In this document: piece by piece, positions 1 to 5,770 of the stretch
How the letters are laid out: each line of letters begins with the position of its first letter
Numbering within the stretch: position 1 is the first letter of the stretch
Assembly: GCA_023252335.1 (NCBI GenBank)
Contig: JAJPEA010000051.1
Location: 1 to 11,370 of the forward strand
Length of the DNA stretch: 11,370 nt
Reading direction: 5' to 3'
DNA from: Nitrosotalea sp.
GTDB lineage: Archaea; Thermoproteota; Nitrososphaeria; Nitrososphaerales; Nitrosopumilaceae
The notes under the pieces: generated by a model
The model's input: only the letters and a program-made list of their open reading frames with translations
Told to the model about the DNA's origin: nothing
Databases searched by the model: none
Made by a program: the position numbers and the translations under genes

Positions 1-85
1 CACTGCTCAAATCTTTGTATGGCAGAGCATTGACAATCCAAACGCATTGTCGCCGCCTTTGACAACTACAATCAACGTAGCATAG
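1..85 (+). CDS. C-terminal end of an exported/extracytoplasmic protein (partial)
   Basis: The frame beginning at base 2 is open from the window edge to a TAG at 83-85 and gives 27 residues, including FVWQSIDNPNALSPP and a TTTINV ending. This hydroxyl- and proline-rich tail resembles the C-termini of exported thaumarchaeal beta-sandwich proteins as I remember them; that is recollection, not a search. A T-rich stretch at about 111-132 follows and could end transcription. The start and main domain lie outside the window, so no function can be given. The short open frame and the family-like tail are the only support. Confidence 0.5.
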   Translation, partial: TAQIFVWQSIDNPNALSPPLTTTINVA

Positions 86-562
86 ACTAGTCGAAACCAA
101 AACTAACTTTCCCTCTTTTTCCTTTTTATCTTAAAACAAGACCTAACGGCAGTTAAGGTATATTTAGTTTAGAGCAAAATTCACAGGTTTTTCAAAAAAT
201 ATGTTCGTATATTATCTTACATATTTTGTATCAATATAGAACAAACAATTTTGCGCAAATGTATTGTATGATCTATTACCAAATGTCTTTTATGTTATCG
301 TGTATTGTTTTTGCGATCTTTTCATTTGCTAAGCGATTACAATCTCAACGGAACGCATGTGCTACACCGAGTCTGCACAAGTGCAATTTTGGCTATAAAT
401 GGTGGAACTAACAAACTGATTTTTCTACCATAATAAATATCCGTATCAACAAAACCTGCTTGATGATGAATTCAAAGTTTTTATAAAAAATAAAACAAGC
501 ACAGATCGCTGACAATCTACAAAACGCTTAAATAGAAAATTAAATCCACGTCAAAATAGCAA
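86..562. other. AT-rich intergenic region upstream of the oxidase operon
   Basis: This gap of 477 bases has no convincing gene. A 61-codon open frame at 226-411 has no family-like sequence and no promoter at the expected distance. T-rich runs at 111-132 (runs of five T) could terminate the upstream gene. The only clear signal is the TATA box at 526-535. The length leaves room for regulation of the respiratory operon or an unrecognised small RNA. Confidence 0.5.
526..535 (+). promoter_or_regulatory. TATA box of the terminal oxidase operon
   Basis: GCTTAAATAG is an archaeal TATA-like element. It lies about 30 bases before the ATG at 563, so transcription would begin within about 10 bases of the start codon, giving a very short or no leader. 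Confidence 0.6.
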
Positions 563-874
563 ATGAAGAAAGTCATTGCTGTTTCAATTATTGCATTAAT
601 CGCACTAGTATTTGTTCCACAAATTCACTTTGCAAACGCCCAAGTTGGCACAGATACATCTGCAAAACAATACATCAACCTAAGGGCTGAGGTATGGAAC
701 GAGTTCTTTAGAATGACAACTGCAGCCTTTACAGTGGGTGCTGTAGTGTCCGGTACTCTAATCTGGCTTGTCTGGAGATTCCGTGAATCACATCCAAAGA
801 ACAAGAATCCTACCAGATGGGAAAAACTTGACGATCCAACCTCTGGTAACTATGAAAAGGAAGGAGGTCACTAG
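563..874 (+). CDS. Small membrane protein resembling the detached first helix of cytochrome oxidase subunit II
   Basis: The 103 residues have a signal peptide (about 1-26, ending ANAQ), an amphipathic stretch, one transmembrane helix (about 53-71, followed by WRFRES) and a charged tail. The helix and the WRFR border look like helix I of classical CoxII, which anchors and precedes the CuA domain. The next gene starts 2 bases after the stop and begins with a single helix then the CuA domain. Together the two products would rebuild the two-helix plus CuA layout of subunit II. The split is inferred from topology; a small accessory subunit unrelated to CoxII is the alternative. The start is set by the ATG close to the TATA box at 526-535. 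Confidence 0.75.
   Translation: MKKVIAVSIIALIALVFVPQIHFANAQVGTDTSAKQYINLRAEVWNEFFRMTTAAFTVGAVVSGTLIWLVWRFRESHPKNKNPTRWEKLDDPTSGNYEKEGGH
863..868 (+). promoter_or_regulatory. Strong Shine-Dalgarno site for subunit II
   Basis: GGAGGT lies 8 bases before the ATG at 877 and inside the 3' end of the preceding gene. It fixes the start of the CuA subunit and fits an internal operon gene, unlike the leaderless first gene. Confidence 0.8.
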
Positions 875-876
875 AG

Positions 877-1302
877 ATGGGTCATGATACAGCAGAATGG
901 GTATTTGTCGGTATAGTCATTGCAATTCTAGTTTATGTCGGTGTTGATTCTTGGGTTGTCCAAAAAGAAGTAGAGGCAGTTCCTGCAGATGCAGAAACAA
1001 TCAAAGTTACGGCCCAGCAGTGGTTCTGGAGCTTTGAGCATGCCGATGGTACCAAGGAGATAAGCACATTGCACCTAAAGAAAGGGCACGCGTATCAGTT
1101 TGAGATCTATTCAAAAGATGTAATGCACTCTTTTAACATACCAGACTGGGTTGTCTTTGAAGATGCAGTACCTGGTCATGTAAACCATGCATGGTTTGCA
1201 CCAGACCAAACAGGAGAATTCCCAATCCAGTGCAGGGAATATTGTGGCTTGCTGCATTACAACATGAGAGGCTCGCTAGTTGTGGAGGATGATAAATCTT
1301 GA
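877..1302 (+). CDS. coxB: Heme-copper oxidase subunit II, CuA domain
   Basis: The 141 residues hold one N-terminal transmembrane helix (about 8-28) and a CuA cupredoxin domain facing outside. The CuA ligand set is complete: H84, then C119-R-E-Y-C123, H127 and M130, matching the CxExC...HxxM pattern including the central glutamate E121 that ligates through its backbone. The QQWFWSF segment at 47-53 is the aromatic strip through which CoxII passes electrons. The protein takes electrons from a periplasmic copper protein and hands them to heme a in subunit I. It is shorter than classical CoxII because the first helix is absent; that part appears to be the preceding gene. Confidence 0.95.
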   Translation: MGHDTAEWVFVGIVIAILVYVGVDSWVVQKEVEAVPADAETIKVTAQQWFWSFEHADGTKEISTLHLKKGHAYQFEIYSKDVMHSFNIPDWVVFEDAVPGHVNHAWFAPDQTGEFPIQCREYCGLLHYNMRGSLVVEDDKS

Positions 1303-1316
1303 TAATTATCAAAAAC

Positions 1317-1351
1317 GTTTTATTTGCTCAGATATCAAATAGAGTAGAGGG
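1317..1351 (+). promoter_or_regulatory. Possible internal promoter and ribosome site for subunit I
   Basis: The 55-base gap before subunit I holds a TATA-like TTTTATTT at 1317-1324 and a GAGGG at 1347-1351, 6 bases before the ATG. A perfect 10-bp palindrome GATAATTATC lies just upstream at 1301-1310. Transcription could be boosted here independently of the operon promoter. Confidence 0.4.
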
Positions 1352-1357
1352 ATTTAC

Positions 1358-2899
1358 ATGGTACTAGAACTAAAAAAGCCACGTCCAGTCTGGCAAATAA
1401 TGTTCTCAACACACCACACTGATGTGGGTTTGTTGTATACCATTACAGGCCTTGCATTCTTGTTTATGGCAGGAGTCTTGGCAATGATGATAAGAACCCA
1501 CTTGTTCTTCCCAGGTCAGAACTTTCTAATCTCTGATTCTGTAACCTTTAACAGAATATTCACAGTTCACGGTCTTACAATGTTATTCTTGTTTGCACTT
1601 CCAGTTGCTAACGGAGTTGGTAACTATCTAGTTCCACTCATGGTAAGATACAAAGACATGGCATATCCAAAACTCAATGCAATTGCATTTTGGATGAACC
1701 CCATAGGTGGTGCATTGTTATGGCTTGGATTCTCAGACACTTCGTGGGTATCATACGCACCATATTCAGTTATTCGAGCACCTGGTCCTGCAGCAGACAT
1801 GATGATATTTGGTCTGAAGATTCTTGGTATCTCATCAATTTTATCTTCAATTAATTTCATAGTTACAATTCTCAAATGTAAACACCCAGACTTGCCATTG
1901 CGTCGAGTGCCGCTCTTTGCATGGTCCATGATGACAGTATCATTGATGACACTTGTTGCAATGCCGTCTTATGCTGCAGCACTTATCATGTTGCTTACCG
2001 ACAGACTGGGAGTATCAGGATTCTTCAACCCAACAGCTGGAGGAGATCCAATTGCATATCTCCACTTGTTCTGGTTTACATTCCATCCCGAAGTGTACAT
2101 CTTCTTGTTGCCGTCTATTGGAATGATGTATGAAATAATTCCAAGGTTTTCAAGAAAGCCTCTGTACAGTCAAGGCAGTGGTGTATTTGCATTTGTAATG
2201 CTTGGCCTAATTGGATTTGCATCTTGGGGTCATCACATGTACTCAACAGGTATGGACTTTACAACCAAAGTCGTATTCATGATTGGAACGTTAGCTGCAG
2301 TGCCAGCATCTGGCATGCACGTATTTAATTTCCTTGCAACAATGTGGGGAGGCAGAATAAGATTTGCTGCACCAATGAAATTTGCAGTAGGTGGAATTGC
2401 ACTATTCTTCTCTGCAGGTGCTGGTGGTGTGCTAAATTCAGCAATGCCACTTGACTTTATCAGCCATGGAACTTATTGGGTCGTAGGACACATGCACTTG
2501 TTCCTTACAGGTACAATTGCATTTGGCTTTGTAGGAATGGTATACTACATGTTCCCACTGATTACAGGAAGAATGTACAGCGAAAAATTGGCAAACATCC
2601 ACTTTGTAGGAATGTTGTGGGGTTCTGTCCAAGTCTTCTTTACCCAGCACTTGCTTGGACTAGAGGGAATGCCAAGAAGAATTTATGATTATCCAGCAGA
2701 ATATACATCGTGGACACAGCTTAACCAGATTGCAACAATAGGTGCATGGATCCTAGGTGCAAGCTTTGTCGCATTCTTGATAAACTTGATCTACTATTCA
2801 GCCAAGGGCAAAGAAGCAAACATGGACGATCCATTTGGAATTGGCGGCAAGTATTACTATCCACACCAAGCCAAGAATCCACATCACGTAGGATATTGA
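1358..2899 (+). CDS. coxA: Heme-copper oxidase subunit I (type A O2 reductase)
   Basis: This 513-residue integral membrane protein is the catalytic subunit that reduces O2 to water and pumps protons. Ligands are visible: H71 (low-spin heme, helix II), H243 of the HPEVY motif with cross-linked Y247 (CuB), H292-H293 (CuB), and H378 (high-spin heme) with H380 (low-spin heme) in the GHMH motif. E245 in HPEV marks an A1-type D-channel, and the entry residues D100 and N107 in DMAYPKLN are conserved. Aligning the ATMWGG-containing segment puts H321 where the K-channel lysine normally sits (Paracoccus TGIKIF versus SGMHVF here). The length is typical. The next gene starts 1 base after the stop. Confidence 0.97.
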   Translation: MVLELKKPRPVWQIMFSTHHTDVGLLYTITGLAFLFMAGVLAMMIRTHLFFPGQNFLISDSVTFNRIFTVHGLTMLFLFALPVANGVGNYLVPLMVRYKDMAYPKLNAIAFWMNPIGGALLWLGFSDTSWVSYAPYSVIRAPGPAADMMIFGLKILGISSILSSINFIVTILKCKHPDLPLRRVPLFAWSMMTVSLMTLVAMPSYAAALIMLLTDRLGVSGFFNPTAGGDPIAYLHLFWFTFHPEVYIFLLPSIGMMYEIIPRFSRKPLYSQGSGVFAFVMLGLIGFASWGHHMYSTGMDFTTKVVFMIGTLAAVPASGMHVFNFLATMWGGRIRFAAPMKFAVGGIALFFSAGAGGVLNSAMPLDFISHGTYWVVGHMHLFLTGTIAFGFVGMVYYMFPLITGRMYSEKLANIHFVGMLWGSVQVFFTQHLLGLEGMPRRIYDYPAEYTSWTQLNQIATIGAWILGASFVAFLINLIYYSAKGKEANMDDPFGIGGKYYYPHQAKNPHHVGY

Positions 2900-2900
2900 T

Positions 2901-3881
2901 ATGAGTCATTCTGAACAAGCGGAGCCAATACTTAGAACAAGCCCTGCTAGATTGGGCAAGATGCTTGCAATCTTGCTTGGAATCATGATAATTGGCGGTG
3001 CTATATTTTTCTTAAATTATGGTTATTGGAATTCTTATCTTCCAACTGCAGGAAAAATCCAGGAAGCTGGTATTCATGCAGCTTCAGGGCCAGGACAAGG
3101 AAAAGCAACCGGAAAAACTATGGATGTCAACATTGCATTCATGGAGTCTCCAGACTTTAAGGTCTATGCCTTTAATGCCTTGTCTGGTTCTGACATGAAC
3201 CCAACTGTCCAGGCAAATGTTGGTGACAGCATTGTATTTCATGTTACAAATAAAGGAAAATCATTTCATGCATTTGCAATAACTTCATCAGCTACAGGAC
3301 CAGGTCCTGCCATTGACGGTACAACAGTTGGAACTGCTGATAATCCAATGAAGCCGGGTGCATCTGGTCAAGTAACATTTGTCCCATCAGCAGCTGGTAC
3401 ATATTATTACATTTGCGCAGTTCCAGGACATCGCGAACTTGGAATGGAAGGCAAGATCATAGTTGCAGCCGGCAGTGGTGGTAGTGCTACACCTTCTGGA
3501 GCAGAAGTAAAGCCAACTGGTGCCAAGGCAGAGTTTACAGTTAGTTTTGTCATGAGTGCAGACTTTAAGCAATATGCATTTGATGCATTGCCAGGACAAC
3601 CAGGTACTAACCCAGATATTACAGTAAAATCAGGTGATACAGTAACAATCCATGTAAAAAATGACAGCAAGTCATTTCATGCATTTGGAGTTGTAACTGA
3701 TCCAACCGATCCATCTTCTATAGTGTGGAATTCTGCATTTGGAACACCTGACAACCCATTAAAGCCAGGCCAAAGCGGTGACGTTACATTTGTAGCAGGT
3801 GCACCAGGAACTTATCATTACATTTGTACGGTTCCGGGACATGCAGCACTTGGAATGGATGCTAAATTCATAGTAGAGTAA
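2901..3881 (+). CDS. Membrane-anchored tandem plastocyanin-like (cupredoxin) protein
   Basis: The 326 residues have an N-terminal membrane anchor (about 20-40), a linker rich in G, K and A, and two homologous type 1 copper domains (about 74-188 and 210-326). Each has a full ligand set: H123, C172, H177, M182 and H260, C309, H314, M319, within the repeated motifs SFHAF and ICxVPGH...LGM. The matching openings (FxxSxDFKxYAFxAL) show internal duplication. It sits between subunit I and CtaA, and the ATG follows the subunit I stop by one base. Ammonia-oxidising thaumarchaea use copper proteins where others use cytochrome c, so electron delivery to CuA is the likely job. That role is inference. Confidence 0.92.
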   Translation: MSHSEQAEPILRTSPARLGKMLAILLGIMIIGGAIFFLNYGYWNSYLPTAGKIQEAGIHAASGPGQGKATGKTMDVNIAFMESPDFKVYAFNALSGSDMNPTVQANVGDSIVFHVTNKGKSFHAFAITSSATGPGPAIDGTTVGTADNPMKPGASGQVTFVPSAAGTYYYICAVPGHRELGMEGKIIVAAGSGGSATPSGAEVKPTGAKAEFTVSFVMSADFKQYAFDALPGQPGTNPDITVKSGDTVTIHVKNDSKSFHAFGVVTDPTDPSSIVWNSAFGTPDNPLKPGQSGDVTFVAGAPGTYHYICTVPGHAALGMDAKFIVE

Positions 3882-3883
3882 TA

Positions 3884-4330
3884 ATGTACTTCAAGTATCT
3901 AGCACTTGCCTCTCTTGTAATCTTGTATTCACTAATGTTCATTGGTGGATATCTTCAAGCAAGTGGACAAGGACTGACATGCCCTGAATGGCCTCTGTGT
4001 CCAAGTGGTATTTTACCATCTGCAGAATTTCTAACAGAATGGATACACAGGTTCATTGCAGCAACAACAGGAGTCTTGATAGTTGCAACTGCAATAGGTG
4101 CATGGAAGACAAGGGGCTCACACAAAAAACTCAAGACAACTGCCACTCTTGCAGGAATATTTGCAGTATCGCAGATAGGTCTTGGAGCTGTAGTAATTGA
4201 TACAAGACTGCATGCTGTTATAGTTGCAATCCACAATGGTGTTGGAATCTTGCTCTTTGCAATGACATTGCTTACTGTATTGTTTGCATTCAGGATTGCA
4301 CGCGGCCAAAAAATAGAGACTAGTGCTTAG
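3884..4330 (+). CDS. ctaA: Half-length CtaA/Cox15-like heme A synthase
   Basis: The 148 residues contain about four transmembrane helices. The first outer loop carries C33 and C39 in GLTCPEWPLCPS, the redox cysteine pair of CtaA. E52-W-I-H55 matches the conserved ExxH of B. subtilis CtaA, and H110 and H117 fit the second heme-ligand region. CtaA converts heme O to heme A for the type A oxidase, consistent with this position 2 bases after the cupredoxin stop. Classical CtaA has eight helices; this is one half, as known for some archaeal enzymes, so it may work as a dimer. The 3' end overlaps the convergent gene by 11 bases. Confidence 0.9.
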   Translation: MYFKYLALASLVILYSLMFIGGYLQASGQGLTCPEWPLCPSGILPSAEFLTEWIHRFIAATTGVLIVATAIGAWKTRGSHKKLKTTATLAGIFAVSQIGLGAVVIDTRLHAVIVAIHNGVGILLFAMTLLTVLFAFRIARGQKIETSA

Positions 4331-4348
4331 GTTTTACCTTTTTTCTTG
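4308..4348. terminator. Convergent T-rich termination zone
   Basis: Past the plus-strand stop a run TTTTACCTTTTTTC (about 4332-4345) is a poly-T archaeal terminator for the oxidase operon. On the minus strand the A6 run at 4308-4313 reads as T6 just past the opposing stop at 4320. Each terminator therefore lies inside the other gene's coding sequence. Confidence 0.5.
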
Positions 4349-4877
4349 TCATCAATGCCCATACAACTATCACAATAAATGCAATTCCGCCTGATGATAT
4401 AATATATGGAAAGATATCGCCAAATACACTAAGAACAGTAATGTTGTATTCAAACGTCAAAGTCTTGCCATTTGGGCCAACGTCATACAAATCAACATCT
4501 ACAATGTGATTTCCTGTTTCATGAAACGTGTATTCTGTTGACCAATCTCCCCTGTTAAAACTCTGTACTGGGATTGTTCCTACCAATTGATCGTTGTAAT
4601 AGATTCTAGCACCCATCCTAAAGTTGCTCACCTCACTGACCTGAGTGTTAAATGAATTCCAAATGTTTGATGCTGATTGATGGTCCAATACTCTAAAACT
4701 CAACTTGAAAGGATGGTTTGCTTCTGGAATCTCTGGATCTGTTGCCACCTGAACTTCATAATTTCCTATTGTCTGATCGTCAGAGTTTAGATTATTGTGG
4801 GCGCTTGCATAATTTACTGTTGGAAACATCAAGAAAATAATGACAGGTAAAAAAGCCAACAAGTAAATCTTGGTCAA
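4320..4877 (-). CDS. Exported, C-terminally membrane-anchored protein of unknown function
   Basis: The 185 residues have a signal peptide (about 1-26, ending YASA before HNN), a beta-rich outer domain (about 35-150) and a single C-terminal helix (about 154-176) followed by TRKKVKPKH, so the domain faces outside. The strand pattern, with PEIPEANHPFKLSFRV, resembles a YtkA/FixH-like or other immunoglobulin-like fold, but I cannot assign a family. It has no cysteine or clear metal motif. The start is a TTG, 28 bases after a minus-strand TATA element at 4900-4910, so the transcript is probably leaderless. It lies tail to tail with the oxidase operon, which hints at, but does not show, a link to respiration or copper. 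Confidence 0.8.
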   Translation of the reverse strand: MTKIYLLAFLPVIIFLMFPTVNYASAHNNLNSDDQTIGNYEVQVATDPEIPEANHPFKLSFRVLDHQSASNIWNSFNTQVSEVSNFRMGARIYYNDQLVGTIPVQSFNRGDWSTEYTFHETGNHIVDVDLYDVGPNGKTLTFEYNITVLSVFGDIFPYIISSGGIAFIVIVVWALMTRKKVKPKH

Positions 4878-4899
4878 TGCTGTACATCTGGTGCTGTTT

Positions 4900-4910
4900 C
4901 TTTAATATAG
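4900..4910 (-). promoter_or_regulatory. TATA box for the minus-strand membrane protein
   Basis: Read on the minus strand the element is CTATATTAAAG. Its centre is about 28 bases before the TTG at 4877, which supports that codon as a leaderless start. Confidence 0.6.
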
Positions 4911-4945
4911 TGTTATGGCACTCGATCTATGAAAATTAACAAAAG

Positions 4946-4954
4946 CTTTAAATC
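4946..4954 (+). promoter_or_regulatory. TATA box for the SRPBCC gene
   Basis: CTTTAAATC is centred about 25 bases before the ATG at 4975, implying a leaderless transcript. It is divergent from the promoter at 4900-4910 with 35 bases between the two boxes. Confidence 0.65.
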
Positions 4955-4974
4955 AAGTTCTCAGAAAATTGCAA

Positions 4975-5574
4975 ATGATGACCACAGTTAGTAAAACAAT
5001 TGACATCAAAGAAAAAACCATGAATGTTTTCACATATTTTGCAAGACCTGAACACATCTCTGACCAATTTGAAGAGAGAGTAGGAATGACAGTAGTTCCT
5101 ATGGATGTCAAGGCAGGAATGGGAGTAGGTACAACATTTAGAGTAATTGGTGACTTTGATGGCAAGAGACTAGAGTGGGATTGTGAGACAACTGAATTCA
5201 TTCCAGAAAGAAAGGTTGCTGCTAAAATGATAAAAGGTCCATTTAAGAAATGGGAAATCACAGTTGATTTTGAAGAACTCGCTGAAAAAGAAACACGAGT
5301 TACCATGACAGTAAACTATGACATGCCATTTGGCCCATTGGGTGCAATTATGGACAAGGCCAAGTTTGCAAAGATAGCAGAAAAGGGAATGGAGACTGCT
5401 CTATACAGAGTAAGAGGTTTGTTGGAAGGCAACGGCTCAATTCCTGTGTACATCACACTTGATGCATACAGAAAACTCTTGGCAGAAAAAGAAAAGATGA
5501 ACAATGCTCCAGTTTCTACTGTACTTACAAAAATACTAGAGAAATATTCTCAAGTAGAACAAGTAAAAAACTAA
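4975..5574 (+). CDS. SRPBCC-family protein with ribbon-helix-helix-like C-terminal tail
   Basis: The 199 residues fall in two parts. Residues 1-150 have the SRPBCC (START-like, polyketide cyclase/COQ10-like) pattern: an N-terminal strand with SKTIDI, a short helix with YFARPEHI, then strands carrying GTTFRVIG, LEWDCETTEF and RVTMTVNYD, and a final long helix. Such folds bind hydrophobic ligands. Residues about 155-193 (PVYITLDAYRKLL, then PVSTVLTKILEKY) look like a strand plus two helices of a ribbon-helix-helix DNA-binding unit. Two adjacent ATGs exist; 4975 is chosen because it lies at the expected start of transcription. Ligand and role are unknown; a ligand-responsive regulator is a speculation. 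Confidence 0.85.
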   Translation: MMTTVSKTIDIKEKTMNVFTYFARPEHISDQFEERVGMTVVPMDVKAGMGVGTTFRVIGDFDGKRLEWDCETTEFIPERKVAAKMIKGPFKKWEITVDFEELAEKETRVTMTVNYDMPFGPLGAIMDKAKFAKIAEKGMETALYRVRGLLEGNGSIPVYITLDAYRKLLAEKEKMNNAPVSTVLTKILEKYSQVEQVKN

Positions 5575-5579
5575 AATCA

Positions 5580-5589
5580 TTTTCTTTTT
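5580..5589 (+). terminator. Poly-T terminator after the SRPBCC gene
   Basis: TTTTCTTTTT begins 5 bases after the stop codon, a usual archaeal intrinsic terminator. Confidence 0.6.
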
Positions 5590-5596
5590 GACTCAG

Positions 5597-5605
5597 TTTA
5601 AATAA
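5597..5605 (+). promoter_or_regulatory. TATA box of the tRNA-Lys gene
   Basis: TTTAAATAA lies about 32 bases before the first base of the tRNA, a fitting distance for a short 5' leader removed by RNase P. Confidence 0.6.
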
Positions 5606-5632
5606 CGAACTTTGCATGAATTTCTTTACTGT

Positions 5633-5721
5633 GGGTCTATGGCTCAGCCAGGTAGAGCGAGGGACTCTTATGATCTTTCGGAGATATCCCTATGTCGTGG
5701 GTTCAAATCCCACTAGACCCG
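5633..5721 (+). tRNA. tRNA-Lys (anticodon CUU) with a 15-nt intron
   Basis: The acceptor stem pairs GGGTCTA (5633-5639) with TAGACCC (5714-5720), discriminator G5721. The D stem is GCTC/GAGC (5642-5645, 5655-5658), the anticodon stem AGGGA/TCCCT (5660-5664, 5687-5691), and the T arm GTGGG-TTCAAAT-CCCAC (5697-5713). The anticodon loop is interrupted after A37. CTCT (5665-5668) pairs with GGAG (5680-5683), leaving 3-base bulges TAT (5669-5671) and ATA (5684-5686): a bulge-helix-bulge cut by the archaeal splicing endonuclease at 5670/5671 and 5685/5686. Removing 5671-5685 gives loop CTCTTAA, anticodon CTT. The terminal CCA is not encoded. The recombinase gene just downstream suggests that this is an integration site. 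Confidence 0.95.
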
Positions 5722-5743
5722 CTTTCTACAACGTTCGAAACCC

Positions 5744-5752
5744 CTTAAATTT
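5744..5752 (+). promoter_or_regulatory. TATA box of the recombinase gene
   Basis: CTTAAATTT is centred about 23 bases before the ATG at 5771 and so selects that start over the TTG at 5756. It lies 23 bases past the tRNA, so it would remain with the element if the tRNA 3' end is the attachment site. Confidence 0.6.
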
Positions 5753-5770
5753 AATTTGGAATCTGGGATC

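Noticed and set aside
226..411. 61-codon open frame upstream of the oxidase operon
   Set aside because: It has no ribosome site or TATA box at a suitable distance and a cysteine- and methionine-rich low-quality sequence without family features.
463..512. Possible C/D box small RNA (TGATGA near 463, CTGA near 509)
   Set aside because: No internal C'/D' boxes and no terminal stem pairing could be found, so the two boxes alone are not enough.
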